Source: Magnolia sinica
Lineage: Eukaryota > Streptophyta > Magnoliopsida > Magnoliales > Magnoliaceae
Length of the DNA stretch: 64,000 nt
Assembly (NCBI RefSeq): GCF_029962835.1
Contig: NC_080582.1
Location: 76,690,177-76,754,176, forward strand
Direction: 5' to 3'
Shown: piece by piece, positions 10,848 through 23,781 of the stretch
How the letters are laid out: the number at the start of each line of letters is the position of its first letter
How positions within the stretch are numbered: the stretch's first letter is position 1
Position numbers and translations under genes: made by a program
Notes under the pieces: model-generated
Told to the model about the DNA's origin: nothing
What the model saw: the letters and a program-made list of their open reading frames with translations, nothing else
Database searches by the model: none

Positions 10848-11392
10848 TGTTCTCAGACTTTTAAAAGTCTTCAATGTTTGGAGTTGCTCGACCGGTCGAG
10901 AGGTTGGCTCGACTAGTCGAGGGTCCACTCGACTCAAAGTCCAGCGTGCTACTTATTTGAGTGTCCAGGGCACTTGACTAGTCAAGGGGATGACTTAACC
11001 GGTCGAGGTTACGCAGATTCTTGCGTAGATTTGGTGCGGACTGCATAAATTTAGAGTGGTTTTGTAAGGGTACGAAAGGAAAGTTGTCTAAACTCTAAAT
11101 AGGGGTCCCTAGGGCTTTTCTAAAAAATTCCAAGGCTTCCTAAAGGTATTCTAAAGGGTTTTAGGGTTATCAAAGGGTGTAGCAAAGGTGAGATTCAAGG
11201 TTGTTCGAATCGGGTAAGTCTTCTCACTTTGTAATTTCTATTTTCATAGTGAAGATCTGTCGCTTTGTGCCGTAGTTTTTTCCCGCAAGGGTTTTTTCAC
11301 TTTAAATCTGCATGTTCTCTTGTGTGCTTGGTGCTATTAGATTGCTATCCTAGATCTAGATCTGTGTGATTCTGCAGACCAAAATCCCAACA
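10848..11392 (+). repeat. 5' LTR of the copia element
   Basis: 545 bp, starting TGTTCTCAGAC and ending CCCAACA. U3 holds several copies of the palindrome CTCGACCGGTCGAG (exact or with one or two changes). A TATA-like CTCTAAATAGGGG lies at 11094-11105. It is followed two bases later by the tRNA-Met primer-binding site. Confidence 0.9.
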
Positions 11393-11394
11393 AG

Positions 11395-11406
11395 TGGTAT
11401 CAGAGC
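11395..11406 (+). promoter_or_regulatory. Primer-binding site (initiator tRNA-Met)
   Basis: TGGTATCAGAGC, the canonical copia primer-binding site, two bases after the LTR end. Confidence 0.93.
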
Positions 11407-11447
11407 AATCGTTAGGGCACAGACTTGAATCTGAGGGGTTAGTAATA

Positions 11448-12166
11448 ATGGCCAGCACTAGGTATGAAATTAAGAAGTACTCAGGGAAAAATAATTTTGA
11501 ATTATGGAAGACCAAGATGATGAGTTCCTTAATCAAGCAAGGCGAAGACGGTGCTCTTGAGGAACAAAAGTCTACTATGACTGATGATGAATGGAATATT
11601 CTTGATAAGAAGGTTTTATCATCGATCCGTTTATGTCTCACGGATGAGGTTCTCTACAACGTCATGAGGGAGAAAATTGTAGCTAAGTTATGAGCGAAGT
11701 TAGAGGATGTCTATACGAAAAAATCTTCTGAAAATCGTCTGCACTTGAAGCGGCAGTGGTATAACTTTAAGATGGCAAAAGGTGGAGATCTGAGGCTCAC
11801 ATCAGTAACTTTAATAAATTGGTTTGCAAATTACTGGATATGGAGGAAGTGATGAAAGATGAAGAACAAGCATATGTATTGTTGAATTCTCTTCCGGCGT
11901 CTTATGAGTCATTCAAGGACACAATGTGCTTCACGAATAAAACCCTGAGTGTCGACACCGTTATCTCAGCCCTTCAAGGGAAGGCTATGAGATAGCCTAA
12001 CGTCGACATGGAGATATCTTCTGATGCACTAGTTACAAAGGGTAGGAATTCTAAACAAAGTACAGGTTCTTCAGGTTCTAGATCCAAATCTAAGGGCAAG
12101 GGCAAGGGAAAGGGAAAGGTAAAGTGTTGGAACTATGGGAAAGAAGGACATGTGAAGAAGGATTGT
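11448..12166 (+). pseudogene. copia gag, broken
   Basis: The frame starting ATG at 11448 (MASTRYEIKKYSGKNNFELW) is a typical copia gag N-terminus. It stops at TGA near 11692 where WAKLEDVYTKKSSENRLHLK would follow, then continues in pieces (NSLPASYESFKDTMCF..., near 11880) to a Lys/Gly-rich linker. The zinc knuckle at 12125-12166 reads CWNYGKEGHVKKDC: the second Cys of the CCHC is Tyr, so it would not hold zinc. Gag normally packages the element RNA in virus-like particles. Confidence 0.88.
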
Positions 12167-13162
12167 GAAAATCTTAAATCGAAGAGAGAAGATTCTAAGG
12201 CTTCGTACAGGGAGGCCAATGTTGCCACATCAGATGGATCAAGTAGATATGATAGTGATGTTTTGTCTGTGTCTTCACTCAGACGGTCATACGATGATCG
12301 TAAGGATGAGTGGATGCTAAATACAGGGGCATCTTTTCACATGACTCCTCATCGGAGTTGGTTCACTAGTTACAGGGAGTGCAATGGTGGACAGGTATTT
12401 ATAGGCAATGATATTACTTGTAATGTTGTAGCTATTGGTATGGTGCGTATTAAGATGTTTGATGGGGTGGAGCGTACCCTGACTGATGTGAGACACGTTT
12501 CTAATTCAAAGTAGAATATGATTTCTCTTAGTGTACTTGAGGTAAAAGGATGCAATTACACAGGTATTGATAGTGTTCTTAAAGTATTTAAGGGGGCACG
12601 GGTAATCATGAAAGCACAACGACTCGGTAACATGTACAGGTTGATCGAGAGCATTTTAAAAGGTAGAGCTGTAGCGGATGTAGCGGATTCCACCTTTGCA
12701 ATTGTGTGGCATGTAGGGCATAGCCACATAAGCGGGTAGGGCAGGAAGGCTGAGACGCACGAACAAGGATACAGAGCAGGTGGAGCAGCCACCTATGTGA
12801 AGAATCACACGGCATAATCGTCGAGTACCGGTGAGGTACATGGACGACTCTAATATCACAGGGGATTTATCTTCTATTCAAATGGCTCTAGGTGAGCCTG
12901 GTGCTGAGAAGTGAAAGGTGACTATAGGCGATGTGATAGATTCGTTATACCAGACCGACATATGGGGGCTGGTGGAGCTTCTAGTGGGCTATAAAGCAGT
13001 TGGATGCAGGTGGATCTTCAGGAGGATACAGCATAGATACAGGGCGAGGTTAGTAGCGAAGGGTTATGCTCAGAGAGAAGGGATCGACTTCTCAGAGATA
13101 TTCACGCTGACGGTATAGCAGGTGTCTATTAGATCCATGATTGGCGTTGGTTCGCCAATTTG
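12167..13162 (+). pseudogene. copia protease remnant joined to reverse transcriptase start
   Basis: After gag, WMLNTGASFHMTPHRSW (near 12308-12360) matches the copia protease active site (usually WILDSGASFHMT), but the catalytic Asp is Asn. The GAG-pre-integrase part follows (NMISLSVLEVKGCNYTG..., after a TAG stop at about 12512). The integrase core is gone. At 12918 the frame resumes as the start of reverse transcriptase (YKAVGCRWIFRR...RARLVAKGYAQREGIDFSEI). The solo LTR interrupts it at 13163. Confidence 0.85.
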
Positions 13163-16100
13163 TGTCACGCCCCAAACCCGGGGACGGACAGCTTCCGTGA
13201 TGCTCCGAATTCAGCACTCAACTTTCATACACCAAGTCCCGAGTTCGGCGCACCACAAGGAAGATTTTTGACTGATTTTTTTTATTTATATACATAGTAA
13301 TACCTGAGCATGAAGATCCATGATCAAACTACCAAGCAACACTCTCCATCATGAGTCCCGATGGTTATAAGTATAATGCTTTACAAAAGATACGTAACGT
13401 CAACATTGCTAAATCGAAGAATAGATGCAATGCATCGAGAAAGCTAAGTCTTCCAAGCTACTCCAACCCTGAAAAAAATGGAAAATAAGAGGCTTAGGCA
13501 AAAAGCCTAGTGAGTACACACGTGTGTGCAGTGTGTTCTATATGCAGGCAAGATAAATATGCTACAAGGAAATCATACCACAGCCATAACCATATTACAT
13601 GCATCCTTAATCACATCATCATCATCATATTGTCATGCCATAATTATACAATATCGGAAATACTGACAAGTCTATGAGTCATATAATATTAGAGTACGCA
13701 ATATAAATCGGCATGTAAATGAGGAGTTATAAAGAGCCAAATATCAGATGTCGAGGATGCAATGCAATATATGGTGCGAATGAAATGACTATGCTGGAGT
13801 GAAGTCGGGATGGTAGTACGTAGTATCGCAGACTATAGGGTCTATCACAAAGGACTTCTATCCAAACTAGTCACATACCTAATTTGGATAGTCAGACTCA
13901 ATGTGGTAAACTCCTGATCTCATGTTAGTCGCACCCCAACCGAAATCCTGGCCATTGCGAAGGTACACGTAACAAATAGTTGCGCACCACCAGCCCGAGT
14001 GGATAGTGAATGAATGAATGAATGAGTATGCAATCCTGCTCAATAAGTCCACATATCAGTACAGTTCATCTCTGGGATCATCACCGGGGTTTAGTACACT
14101 CCAAATAGCACTGTCTCTCTCCCAGCAGCACAGTCCAAGTGAGCGTAAGAAACCTCACTATCCGCCTGGCCAATAGTCTGCCAATACCTACCCGGCACGT
14201 CGATAGCGGACCCATTCATGAGCTGGTCAAACTCAGCCTAGTAATGCCCCCTACCCTCGGGCGGGTAAGGCCACACCCCCTTCCAACCGACCACGACACA
14301 GTGGGAGACGCGACCTCCTGGTATTCAGCACTCGGGCGCTCATATATCCACTCGGTCTCGATGTTGGGGCATCTCCTGGCCTCGGAGGTTTAGAAATTTT
14401 CACCGAGGGACATCTATGGCGCCCGTATGCTAGAACCAAATATTTTCGGTATCCCATCTAGCCATCCACGATATGCCTGTGGAGGCTACGGCCCTAATGT
14501 CGCTAGGGCACACAATGCAAGATGCGTGAGTCATACAATCCAGTCATGCATCAATCCTGCGCATACCGTGCACTCATGTGAGATAACCTCCGCCTATCAG
14601 GGAGTCTCATAGTAACATACTCAATGACATATGCAATAATCAACCACATCTCATAACGAACATACAGATGATGCGTATAGGCATGTATCATGATGTTATG
14701 CTATCATGTACTCGTAATCGGCATTGTCAATTGGAATCGGTGAGAATGGGCCTAACAAGGCCTAAAGGAAGGTCACAATGTGGACATTCAACCATCATTA
14801 CCCGTTAATGTGGGCATTTAACCAACATTACTCCCAAGGAGTGACCCACATAAACATCAATACATACATCATGGCGAAATCACACATCACATTGGTCCTC
14901 ATATTCATCGCTTTGAGTCTCTCACAAGGGCCACACATTCATCGCATTGGGCCTCACTCGTGGGCCGCATATACATCACATTGGGCCATATCATATGGGC
15001 CTTACACATCGCTATGGGTCTCGACACATGGGCCAAGAATACACCACATCAGGCTTCACAACCCATGGGCTTTAAATACACAATAGGTGGGCCCTACACA
15101 TGGGCCTCAAATACATCACAATGAGCCTCATCATATGGGCCAGAAATATATCTCAATGGGCTTTGCTCATAGGCCATGAATAGATGGCTACACCAATTAT
15201 GATAAGTCTTATACTACAACCACTTCACATGTCACATAGTTAATGGCTCATATTTGGTGCTGCATAGTTAAGGGCCAAGAGCCACGTTTCATCGTACCAT
15301 TTACGGTTTAGCGATCACAACGTATAGAATCCAGGACCTTAATAGCATTAGCTTAGGTAATATAACTCTACATCACATTCAGTTAGTGTACAACTTAGTT
15401 ATATGTGATTCAAGTGGCGGTATCTATATCGATAAGCACAAACCTACATTATTGAATGGCCATCAATGCCACTTGATTTCATACGGTTAGGTGGCCTTGT
15501 ACGTATTTCACATTCATACAATTAGATGACTACGTATACTCCACCATTGCCTATGATTAGGCGGCTATATATACATCAAATACCTACATGATTAATGGAC
15601 CAAATAGGTATATCACACCCTCACACCACTAGAGTCTACATATTTATTATAATTAAACATGTTTAAGGGTTTAGACACAAGTCACATGATCCTATTACTT
15701 AGGGCCATACTTTAACCAAAGTGCCAAGTGATCAAGGGCTGTCCATGATCAACCCATTTAAGGGATTAACCATCATTACTTTAAAAATTACAATACCAGT
15801 TTGTCATATGTTTAACACATGGAGATTACAAACTCTTGTTGAAGAGACCTAATGGTTGGCCCAAGGATACCACTGATGGGCCCACATGACATTCACTTAA
15901 AATGGGCCTTAACATTCTTGGACCCACAAATAAATGGAATTTACAATGAGTTCTATATGGTGGAGCTCATGGGGCTTTCCCATGAGGTTAAGTCGTATGT
16001 GACTCACTTAAGACTTAGGTCTACTTTGATTTTAGTACAAATCCTAAAATGATATGAGGAAGTGGATGATCCGCATGGATTAAATAAATACACTATGGTG

Positions 16101-17329
16101 GCCTTAGGTTGGATTCAATAGTTAAGTCCTTATTCTCACAGCCTTGTATTGTGTAGTCCAATTCAGGTTGAATTGACTGATCTTTGGGACAATGCCCTAG
16201 AGGGGACCCGGTACATGGGCTAGATGGGTTGAATATCTAATACATCATCAGGATGACCCATAATAAATTTTTAGTGATGAGAGTTCAATTTACATTATTT
16301 CATAATGAACGGCTATCTAATCATTGGATGGGCCCGAGTCTTGGTAACATACTGTCAAAGGGGCTGATAAAATAACTAAACGATGAGGATCTTGAATATA
16401 AATCATGTCATAACCATGGTGGATTAAGTGGCATAACACCTATATCAAAGTGGGCCATACCACACACAAGTTGAGAGGGTTACCCTCCCTTAAATATTCA
16501 TAATTATTTTGTTGGGCCCGTAGAGGTGTGGTTCATAAATCCAGCCCATCCATTATGTGTGTCCCACTTGGTTGAGGGGTCAGACCAAGTTTCAGATACA
16601 TCCAAATTTCAGGTGGACCTAACACATGATTTTACATGCTTGAGCTTTGAGTTGTACGAATGGTTCAAGGAGATCAAAGTTACATGGGTGCTAAAGTGAT
16701 GTATTTATTATATCTACACCGTTCATCTATTTTTAGAGATCATTTTAGAAAATTATCCAAAAATGAATCATAACCAAAGATTATCTAGACCTCTCCTCAA
16801 TTAGCAATTTGGATAATGATTTCACCGTTAAACCATTCATCGGGCCCACCATAACATTTATTTTCCACCCAATCTGTTCATAAGTTCATAAAGACCTGAA
16901 TTAAGGGGAAAGACAAATTTTATATTGGTTCAAAACTTCTGACCCAAAAAAAAGTTCCAATGGTAGATGTTCAATCCTTTCTCCTTTTGTCGTGTGGCCG
17001 ACTTGATAGTTAGATCTATCTTATTTTTCTTTCACGCCTTAGGTCAAGCTCACCAAATGGGTGGATGGTTTAGATATAACATATACCACATGATCATACC
17101 CATAAAATTGCTGGTTTATTCAGCTTCATAATTTTTTTTTATTTTTTATTTTTTTTTTGTTTTGATGGTGTGGGCCACCTGAGTTCCATGTATGGCTGAA
17201 ATTTGAGGGTGGCCCATTTTTAAACGGGACCCATCAAATGCATGGTACTGATGTTCGACATGCATCAACGTGGGGCCTGTGATGGGGCCCACTTTCCTCC
17301 AGCGTCAGCAGCAGACGCTGACGGCGGCA

Positions 17330-17379
<50 letters not shown>

Positions 17380-18275
17380 TATTTATTTTTTGTTTTCAAA
17401 TATGTGGCCCACAACAGGACGATCCAGTCCGACTGTTGTGTGTGTCCCTCGTGGTTGATGGGTTAGTCCAAGTTTCAGATGCATCCAAATTTCAGGTGAG
17501 GCCCAGCAAGTGCTTTTATATGTTTTAGCCATGACTGCACATTATTTTAGATGGTGTGGGCCACTTAAGTTCTTTGTACGGTTGCTTTTTGGCGTGACCC
17601 ATTTTTAAGAGGGGACCCATCAAATGCACGGTGTTGATGTTTGACATACATCAAGGTAGGGCCAGTGGTGGGGCCCACCTCTTTCCAACGTCAACAGGGA
17701 CGCTGCAGCATGCAGCGTCAGATTGCTGTTTTTTTTGTTTTTTTTTGTTTCTCATAGATGGGGCCCACAACAAGACGATCCAGTCCATCTGTTGTGTGTG
17801 TCCCACGTGGTGGAGCGTTCAATCCAAGTTTCAAATGCATAAAAATTTCAATTGGGCCCCAGCAAGTACTTTTATATGCTTTAACATGTCTTCACATGAT
17901 TTTTAATGGTGTAGCCCACCAGAGAACTGGATTAGTTTCATTTTTCGGCTCAACGCCTAAAATGAGCTGGGAAATTGGATGGACGGCATGGATTGAATAC
18001 ATACATCATGGGTGGGGCCCGTTGGGGACCCAAATTTCTTTCCTTGTTTTTCTTTCAAGCGGCAGGGGCGTCTGGACGCTACTTGCTGCAGCGTCCAGCC
18101 TTCCTCTCTCTTTTTTATTTTATTTTATTTATTTATTTATTTCTTTAGTGTACGCACGTGTGTGCACATGTGTGTTTGGCCAGCACAATGGCCTCACTTT
18201 GGGATGGTTTGGATGGCCTACAAAATTACAGTGGGGCCCACAATCAATGGGTCCCACATAAAGTCTATAAAAACA

Positions 18276-18334
<59 letters not shown>

Positions 18335-18564
18335 TTATATTCTCCCATGAATCCACACCATTAAACACATCATTATCACATCATTATGATCAACATCATC
18401 TCCACCATACAAAAACACAACAAAAACAAAATAAGAATGAATAGTGTGGGTGTACTCACCTTGATGAATTAGATGGATGGTTGAGATGGATGGAAGGGAT
18501 GGAATTGATGGTTGAGATGGATGGAAGGTATGGGATTGATGGAGTTGATGGCCCACCAAGATCA

Positions 18565-18604
<40 letters not shown>

Positions 18605-19197
18605 ATGGAAAAAAATGGTGAAATGCTAAGGAATGGAGGGGCATTTATAAAGAAATGGATAAATTTTTGGTTAAGTTAAGCTGATGTGATTAATATTATC
18701 TTAGGCTAGGATTATGGTACTTAATTCATGCTTTGTAATTAATGGTGGATTAAAGGAGCGTGGGATGGCATGGTGTGGTGATGTCATGCATAGTATATGG
18801 CATGGAGAAAGGTTGACTTTTCATGCACATGAGAGAGAAGAGGTATGGGTATGTGACATCACATACATGGGTAGAGATTCTCTCACCCATGTGTGGCATG
18901 TGCATGTGTGTATGACATGTGTTGTGCACATGTGTGGAATGAAATACATGGTGTCATGTGCACATGAGACACTTATTATTCTTCACGGTGTATCTCACTA
19001 ACAGATTATCATACCGACGAACGGGTGGTACCTCCACGATCGCGGCGATGGGGAGGTCGATATGAGATAGGTTTCAAGGTCTTGAGGTCCTGGTCAGTTG
19101 GGTGTGTACTATGAACGGCTAATCTAGGTCTAGCTAAGGGTGTCAATCATCATGCATATATGCATAGAAACTGGTACGGAATGGATTGGGTATTACA
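13163..19197 (-). mobile_element. Solo LTR of a Tekay-like Ty3/gypsy family
   Basis: 6035 bp, plus strand starting TGTCACGCCCCAAACCC and ending GGGTATTACA. Both ends match the LTR ends of the chromovirus at 20522-47029. A perfect target duplication ATTTG flanks it (13158-13162, 19198-19202) and there is no internal region, so it is a solo LTR left by LTR-LTR recombination. It interrupts the copia reverse transcriptase, so it is younger than the copia insertion. Its length is far above the usual 0.3-3 kb. Much of it is made of foldback-type repeats with GTGGGCC motifs and microsatellites: (TA)n at about 17333-17376, (TTA)n at about 18276-18333, (CT)n at about 18569-18599. Confidence 0.93.
14139..14393 (+). 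other. Antisense reading frame conserved in the LTR family (copy 1)
   Basis: On the strand opposite to the retrotransposon's own direction, the LTR carries an 80-100 codon open frame: SVRNLTIRLANSLPIPTRHV, then GPIHELVKLSLVMP, HPLPTDHDTV and SWYSALGRSYIHS. The same peptide is open in the other two LTR copies (21054-21446 and 42927-43223) despite nucleotide divergence and indels elsewhere. There is no good ATG (the frame begins at a GTG). No family recognised. It may be chance, or a remnant of a transcribed unit. Confidence 0.4.
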
Positions 19198-19202
19198 ATT
19201 TG

Positions 19203-20024
19203 ATCTTGAGCTAGAAGGATGGATGTAGAGTCTACACTTCTGTACGAAAAATTGGAAGAGTAGATCTACTTGAAGCAATCAGAGCGGTTCAAAGTTAAAG
19301 GGGCTGAGAAAAGACTTTGCAGGAGGTCGTGGTATGACCTGTTGCCTATGCAGTGGTTTGATTCCTTCAGGAATTGATGACATGTAGATCGCCAATTATG
19401 ACATGTCTGAAATCAATGTACTGAAAACTTAGTTAAGTGGAACATTCAGGATGAAGGATCGGGGGGCTGCAAAGATGGTTCCCAGCATTGAGACTGGAAG
19501 AGGAGTGGGCTTTAGTTATCTTAAGCAGAATACCTTGGGTAGGTATTGATCAAGGAGGTGACGAACCATGTAAAGCCGGAGAGTGTTCCCTACGCGTCTC
19601 TCCTGAAGTTTTCCTCAGGACGTGTCCCAAAACAGATGAGGAAAAGAAGGATATCTCATGAGCCTTATTCGAATGCGGTTGGCAGTGTATGTCATAGTCT
19701 GGATTAGACAGTTATTTCATAGGCTATCAGTGTTGTGAGAAAGTACCTCGGCAAGCAATATTGGGTAGCGGTGAGATGGTAAGAACACTACATATTTCAT
19801 TTTGAGAAGACAGGAGCAAAGGTGGTTGTACACGTGGATTTTGATCTGGCAAATTAACATGCTCACCTAGATCATTCCTGCAGAGAAGTTCAAGTTCTGT
19901 GTAACTTCTCTAGCCTTGGCGATGGCATAAAAGAAGGACGGAGGGTGCACAAGAAGCTATGATGCAGAGATAAGAGAAGAGGGCAACAAGATACACAATT
20001 GAAGATTGAAGACTTGGTGGAGAT
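19203..20024 (+). pseudogene. copia reverse transcriptase / RNase H debris
   Basis: Continuation of the copia pol after the solo LTR, with many stops and frame changes. Recognisable pieces are VTNHVKPESVPYASLLKFSS (near 19560-19620) and RRISHEPYSNAVGSVCHSLD, then ISYAISVVRKYLGKQYWVAV, which parallel the copia segment before the RNase H. The run TTGGTGGAGAT just before 20025 is the polypurine tract. Confidence 0.75.
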
Positions 20025-20421
20025 TGTTATCAGACTTTTAAAAATCTTCAATGTTTGGGCTGCTCGACCGGTCAAGAGGCTGGCTCGACTAGTCGAGGGT
20101 CCACTCGACCGATCGAGCACCACTCGACTCAAAGTCCAGCGTGCTACTTATTTGGGTGTTTAGGGCACTCGATTGGTCAAGGCCTCAACTCGACTAGTCA
20201 AGGTTACGCAGATTTGGTGAGATTCGAGGTTGTTCGAATCGGGTAAGTCTTCTCACTTTGTAATTTCTATTTTCATAATGAAGATCTGTCGCTGTATGCC
20301 GTGATTTTTTTCCGCAAGGATTTTTCCACGTTAAATCTGTGTGTTCTCTTGTGTGCTTGGTGTCATTTGATTGTTATCCTAGATGTAGATCTATGTGATT
20401 CCGCAGGCTAAAATCCCAATA
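20025..20421 (+). repeat. 3' LTR of the copia element, internally deleted
   Basis: 397 bp, starting TGTTATCAGAC and ending CCCAATA (CA end mutated to TA). Compared with the 5' LTR it lacks about 154 bp corresponding to 11037-11190, including the TATA-like box. The deletion lies between two GGTG tetranucleotides, suggesting microhomology-mediated loss. The CTCGACCGGTCGAG-type palindromes remain. Confidence 0.9.
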
Positions 20422-21053
20422 GAATGCCCTACCATTAAAAACTTCTTAAAGCGCACGTTGTGTTCCTGTATTGTTTATTTGTCATCCAATCTGTTGATAA
20501 GGTCACATAAGCCTGTATATATGTCACGCCCCAAACTTGAAAATCGGGTTCATAAAATTCTCGATCGCTGAATCTGGCGCCGACAACCTCCATAGTACCC
20601 CATTCTCAGCTCCCGGCATCTATACACCAGGTTCCGATCCTGGGATCCTACAAGGATGATTTCAAACATGATTTTGATTCAATATAAGCATAACCATAAG
20701 CATAACCCACGAACAATAATCACAAGAACACCGTCACAAAATCCACTATGATAAAAAACTTTGAGCACAGTGTGTAAAAAAAGAAAAATACAAGGTAATG
20801 AAAGTAACAAAAACTTCAGAAGCTCGACTGCATGCTCCAATGCCGGCTAGGCTATGCGGTCAGCGTAATGCGGAATTATGCTGGTGAGTACATGAATGCA
20901 ATCAGCCGTACCAAGGCTATGCGGTGCAGGATATGAATGCTATCAACCATAACACGGCCATGCGATGCGAGATGCAACTCAAGCATGTCAATCCTCATCA
21001 TATATCAGTACAGTTCTCATTCTGGATAATCACCAGGGTTTAGTACACTCCAA

Positions 21054-21446
21054 ATGGCACTGTCGCTCTCCAACCGCACAGTCCAAGTAAGTGTAAGAAA
21101 CCTCATTATCCGCCTGGCCAATAGTCTGTCAATACCTATTTGGCACGTCGATAGCGGACTCATTCATGAGCTGATCAAACTCAGCCTAGTAATGCCCTCT
21201 ACCCTCGGGCGAGTAAGGCCACACCCCTTTCTAACCGATCACGACATAGTGGGAGATGCGGCCTCTTGGTATTCGGCACTCGTGCGCTCATATATACACT
21301 CGGTCTCGACGTTGGAGTCATCCTCTGGGACCATCGGGTTTAGAAATTTTCACCCATGGACATCTATAACGCCCCGATGCTCAGTAAAAATATTTTCAGT
21401 GTCCGATCCTGTCATCCACGATGTGCCTGTGGAGGTCAAGCCCTAA
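21054..21446 (+). other. Antisense reading frame conserved in the LTR family (copy 2)
   Basis: Second copy of the frame described at 14139: SVRNLIIRLANSLSIPIWHV ... HELIKLSLVMP ... DHDIVGDAASWYSAL, open for 130 codons here. It ends upstream of the CACTA insertion. Confidence 0.4.
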
Positions 21447-21846
21447 TGTCGCTAGGGCATATAGAGATCATGTCATACAATGCGAAGTGCATGAATCACA
21501 CTACCAGTCATACAATAATCTTGCGCGTACCGCACCCTTATGAAGGGTAACTCCGCCTATCAGGGAGCCCATAAACAATATGCCCGAAGGCATATGCTAT
21601 GATTAGTCACTCCTCATAACAGGCATACATATGATGCGTATGATCATGAATCATGGATCTATACTAAACATGTTATGTGGTGATGGGATCTGTTCATAAC
21701 AAAGATGGGCCTATATGGCCTACACACTACAAGTATGGGCCTAACAATGGGCCCTAGGGAGAGTGACAATGCAGACATTTAACCAACATCATCCTTACAA
21801 TGTGGACATCAAACCATCGTTGTTCCTAAGGCACGGCCTGCCATGA

Positions 21847-21864
21847 ACATCATTACATAGACCA
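21847..21864. repeat. 18-bp direct repeat flanking the CACTA element, left copy
   Basis: ACATCATTACATAGACCA occurs here and immediately after the element at 33842-33859. On the left it is separated from CACTA by 7 bp (GAAACGT). CACTA elements normally duplicate 3 bp. Confidence 0.9.
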
Positions 21865-21884
21865 GAAACGTCACTACAAGAAAG

Positions 21885-22950
21885 AGGGTTTTTAGCGACG
21901 AAATTTTTTTCCGTCGCTAAAAGTGACTTTCAGCGACGAAATAAATTTTCGTCGCTAAAAGAGTATCTTTAGCAATGAAACTTTTAGCGACGAAAATTTT
22001 CGTAGCTAAAAATCGTGGATGAGCCTTTTAGCGACGAAAATTTTCGTCGCTAAAGGCTCCAAACATTTTTTGACGATTACTTTTAGCTACAAAACTTTTC
22101 GTAGCTAAAAAACGTGTATGGGACTTTTAGCGACGAAACAGTTCGTCGCTAAAAGTAATTTCGTCTGAAAAAGGTGGCCCTAACTTTTAGCGACGAACCA
22201 AAAACGTCGCTAATAATTTTTTTTAGCAATGAACATTTTCGTTACTGAAAGTAATTTCAAGAAGAGTTTTAGCGACGAATATTTTCGTCGCTAAAACATC
22301 TATCTGAGTTTGAAAATTTTGGCCCGGACTTTTAGCGACGAACCAAGACCGTCGCTAATAATATTTTGAGTGACGAAAAGTTTCACGAGTGGAAGGAATT
22401 TCTAGAAGAGTTTTAGCGACGAATATTTTCATCGCTAAAAAACAAAAATTTTGGCCCTGCCTTTTAATGACGAACCAAGACCGTCGCTAATAATTTTCCC
22501 TCTCTTTTAAAAATTTTCCCGCTAAGAGTTTAAGCAACGAATATTTTCGTCGCTAAAAGAGTTGTGAAAATCTTAGCCCTGACTAATAGCGACGAAAAAT
22601 TGCGTCGCTAAAAGTAATTTCCCGCTTTTTTAAAAATTTTCCCGCTAAGAGTTTTAGCAACGAATATTTTCGTCGCTAAAAGAGTTGTGAAAATCTTAGC
22701 CCTGACTAATAGCGACGAAAAATTGCGTCGCTAAAAGTAATTTCCCGCTTTTTTAAAAATTTTCCCTCTAAGAGTTTTAGCAACGAATATTTTCGTTGCT
22801 AAAAAATAGAAATTTACTTTTACCGACGAAACTTTTCGGCGCTAAAAGTGTTTTGTATTTCCATTTTTGGCCCTGACTTTTAGTGACTTTTAGCGACAAA
22901 CCAAAACCGTCGCTAATAATACTTTTAGCGACGAAAATATTTGTCGCTAA
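21885..22950. repeat. Left subterminal palindromic array of the 12-kb CACTA element
   Basis: Around 20 copies of a near-palindrome with left half TTTTAGCGACGAAAA and right half TTTTCGTCGCTAAAAG, spaced 40-70 bp apart and often paired head-to-head. A longer block of roughly 120 bp (about 22500-22740) is itself tandemly duplicated. Such arrays bind transposase and, because each unit is self-complementary, can fold into hairpins. Confidence 0.9.
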
Positions 22951-23781
22951 AAGTAATGTTGCTTTTGAAGATAATATAGGAAATTTGAAATTTTTGAGAA
23001 AAAATTTATAATATGAGAAGTTTTTTGAGATTTTGAAAATAAAAATTCTAAATTTGTATTTTAATTTTTTTGAAATATTTTATAATAAAAATGATATTTT
23101 ATTAAAAGAGTAAAAAAATATACATTTTGGAAAAAATGTTATTTTTAAATGTAAATTGAAATTTATCTGTGAAAAATAAAATTACTAAATTATTAGGGAG
23201 ATCCACTAATTGAAGCTATAATCAACTCTTTTTGGACAATTTAATTAGTTCAGATTGAACAGTAAATAACTTGAGATGTTTAAATCAAATTCACCAATTT
23301 CTCCCAAATTGGATCACCTGCCCTCAAAATTTGAAATCTAACGTTCAAATCCTTGAATTTGGTAGAAAAAAAATGAAGAATCAAGCATTTCTCACCTCTT
23401 GGCACTAAGTTGGTCCGATTTGAACAAAAAAATGGAGCACAATGCAAAAATATGACAATGAGAAAAACTTTGACAATGTTTGAGAAAACTTTGAAAACAA
23501 AATGATGCTTTTGGAAAAAAAAAATCAACATTTTGAAATTTTTGAGGAAAAAAATTAAAATATAAGAAATTTTTTAAGATTTTGAAAATAAAAATTCAGA
23601 ATTTGTATTTTTATTTTTATTTTTTGAAATATATTATAATAAAACATCATGGTGATCCATGGGTTTGCCATATCCCGGGATAAATTCATCGAGTTTGTTT
23701 GGCTCGTTTGGCATATCATGGGATTTTACCATCCCATCCCTCCTAATCCCTCTTAATCTGCTTGGCCAAACAAGCCCTGAA

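Larger units (their letters stand above)
10848..20421 (+). mobile_element. Ty1/copia LTR retrotransposon, decayed, split by a solo LTR
   Basis: The 5' LTR 10848-11392 and 3' LTR 20025-20421 share sequence and orientation, and the element is bounded by a perfect 5-bp target duplication GAATG (10843-10847 and 20422-20426). The primer-binding site TGGTATCAGAGC (11395-11406) matches initiator tRNA-Met. The internal region has gag, a zinc knuckle, a protease remnant, the start of reverse transcriptase and RNase H-region debris, in copia order, with stops and a large deletion of the integrase. A 6.0-kb gypsy solo LTR (13163-19197) sits inside the reverse transcriptase. Without it the element is about 3.5 kb, so it is internally deleted and immobile on its own. 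Confidence 0.92.
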
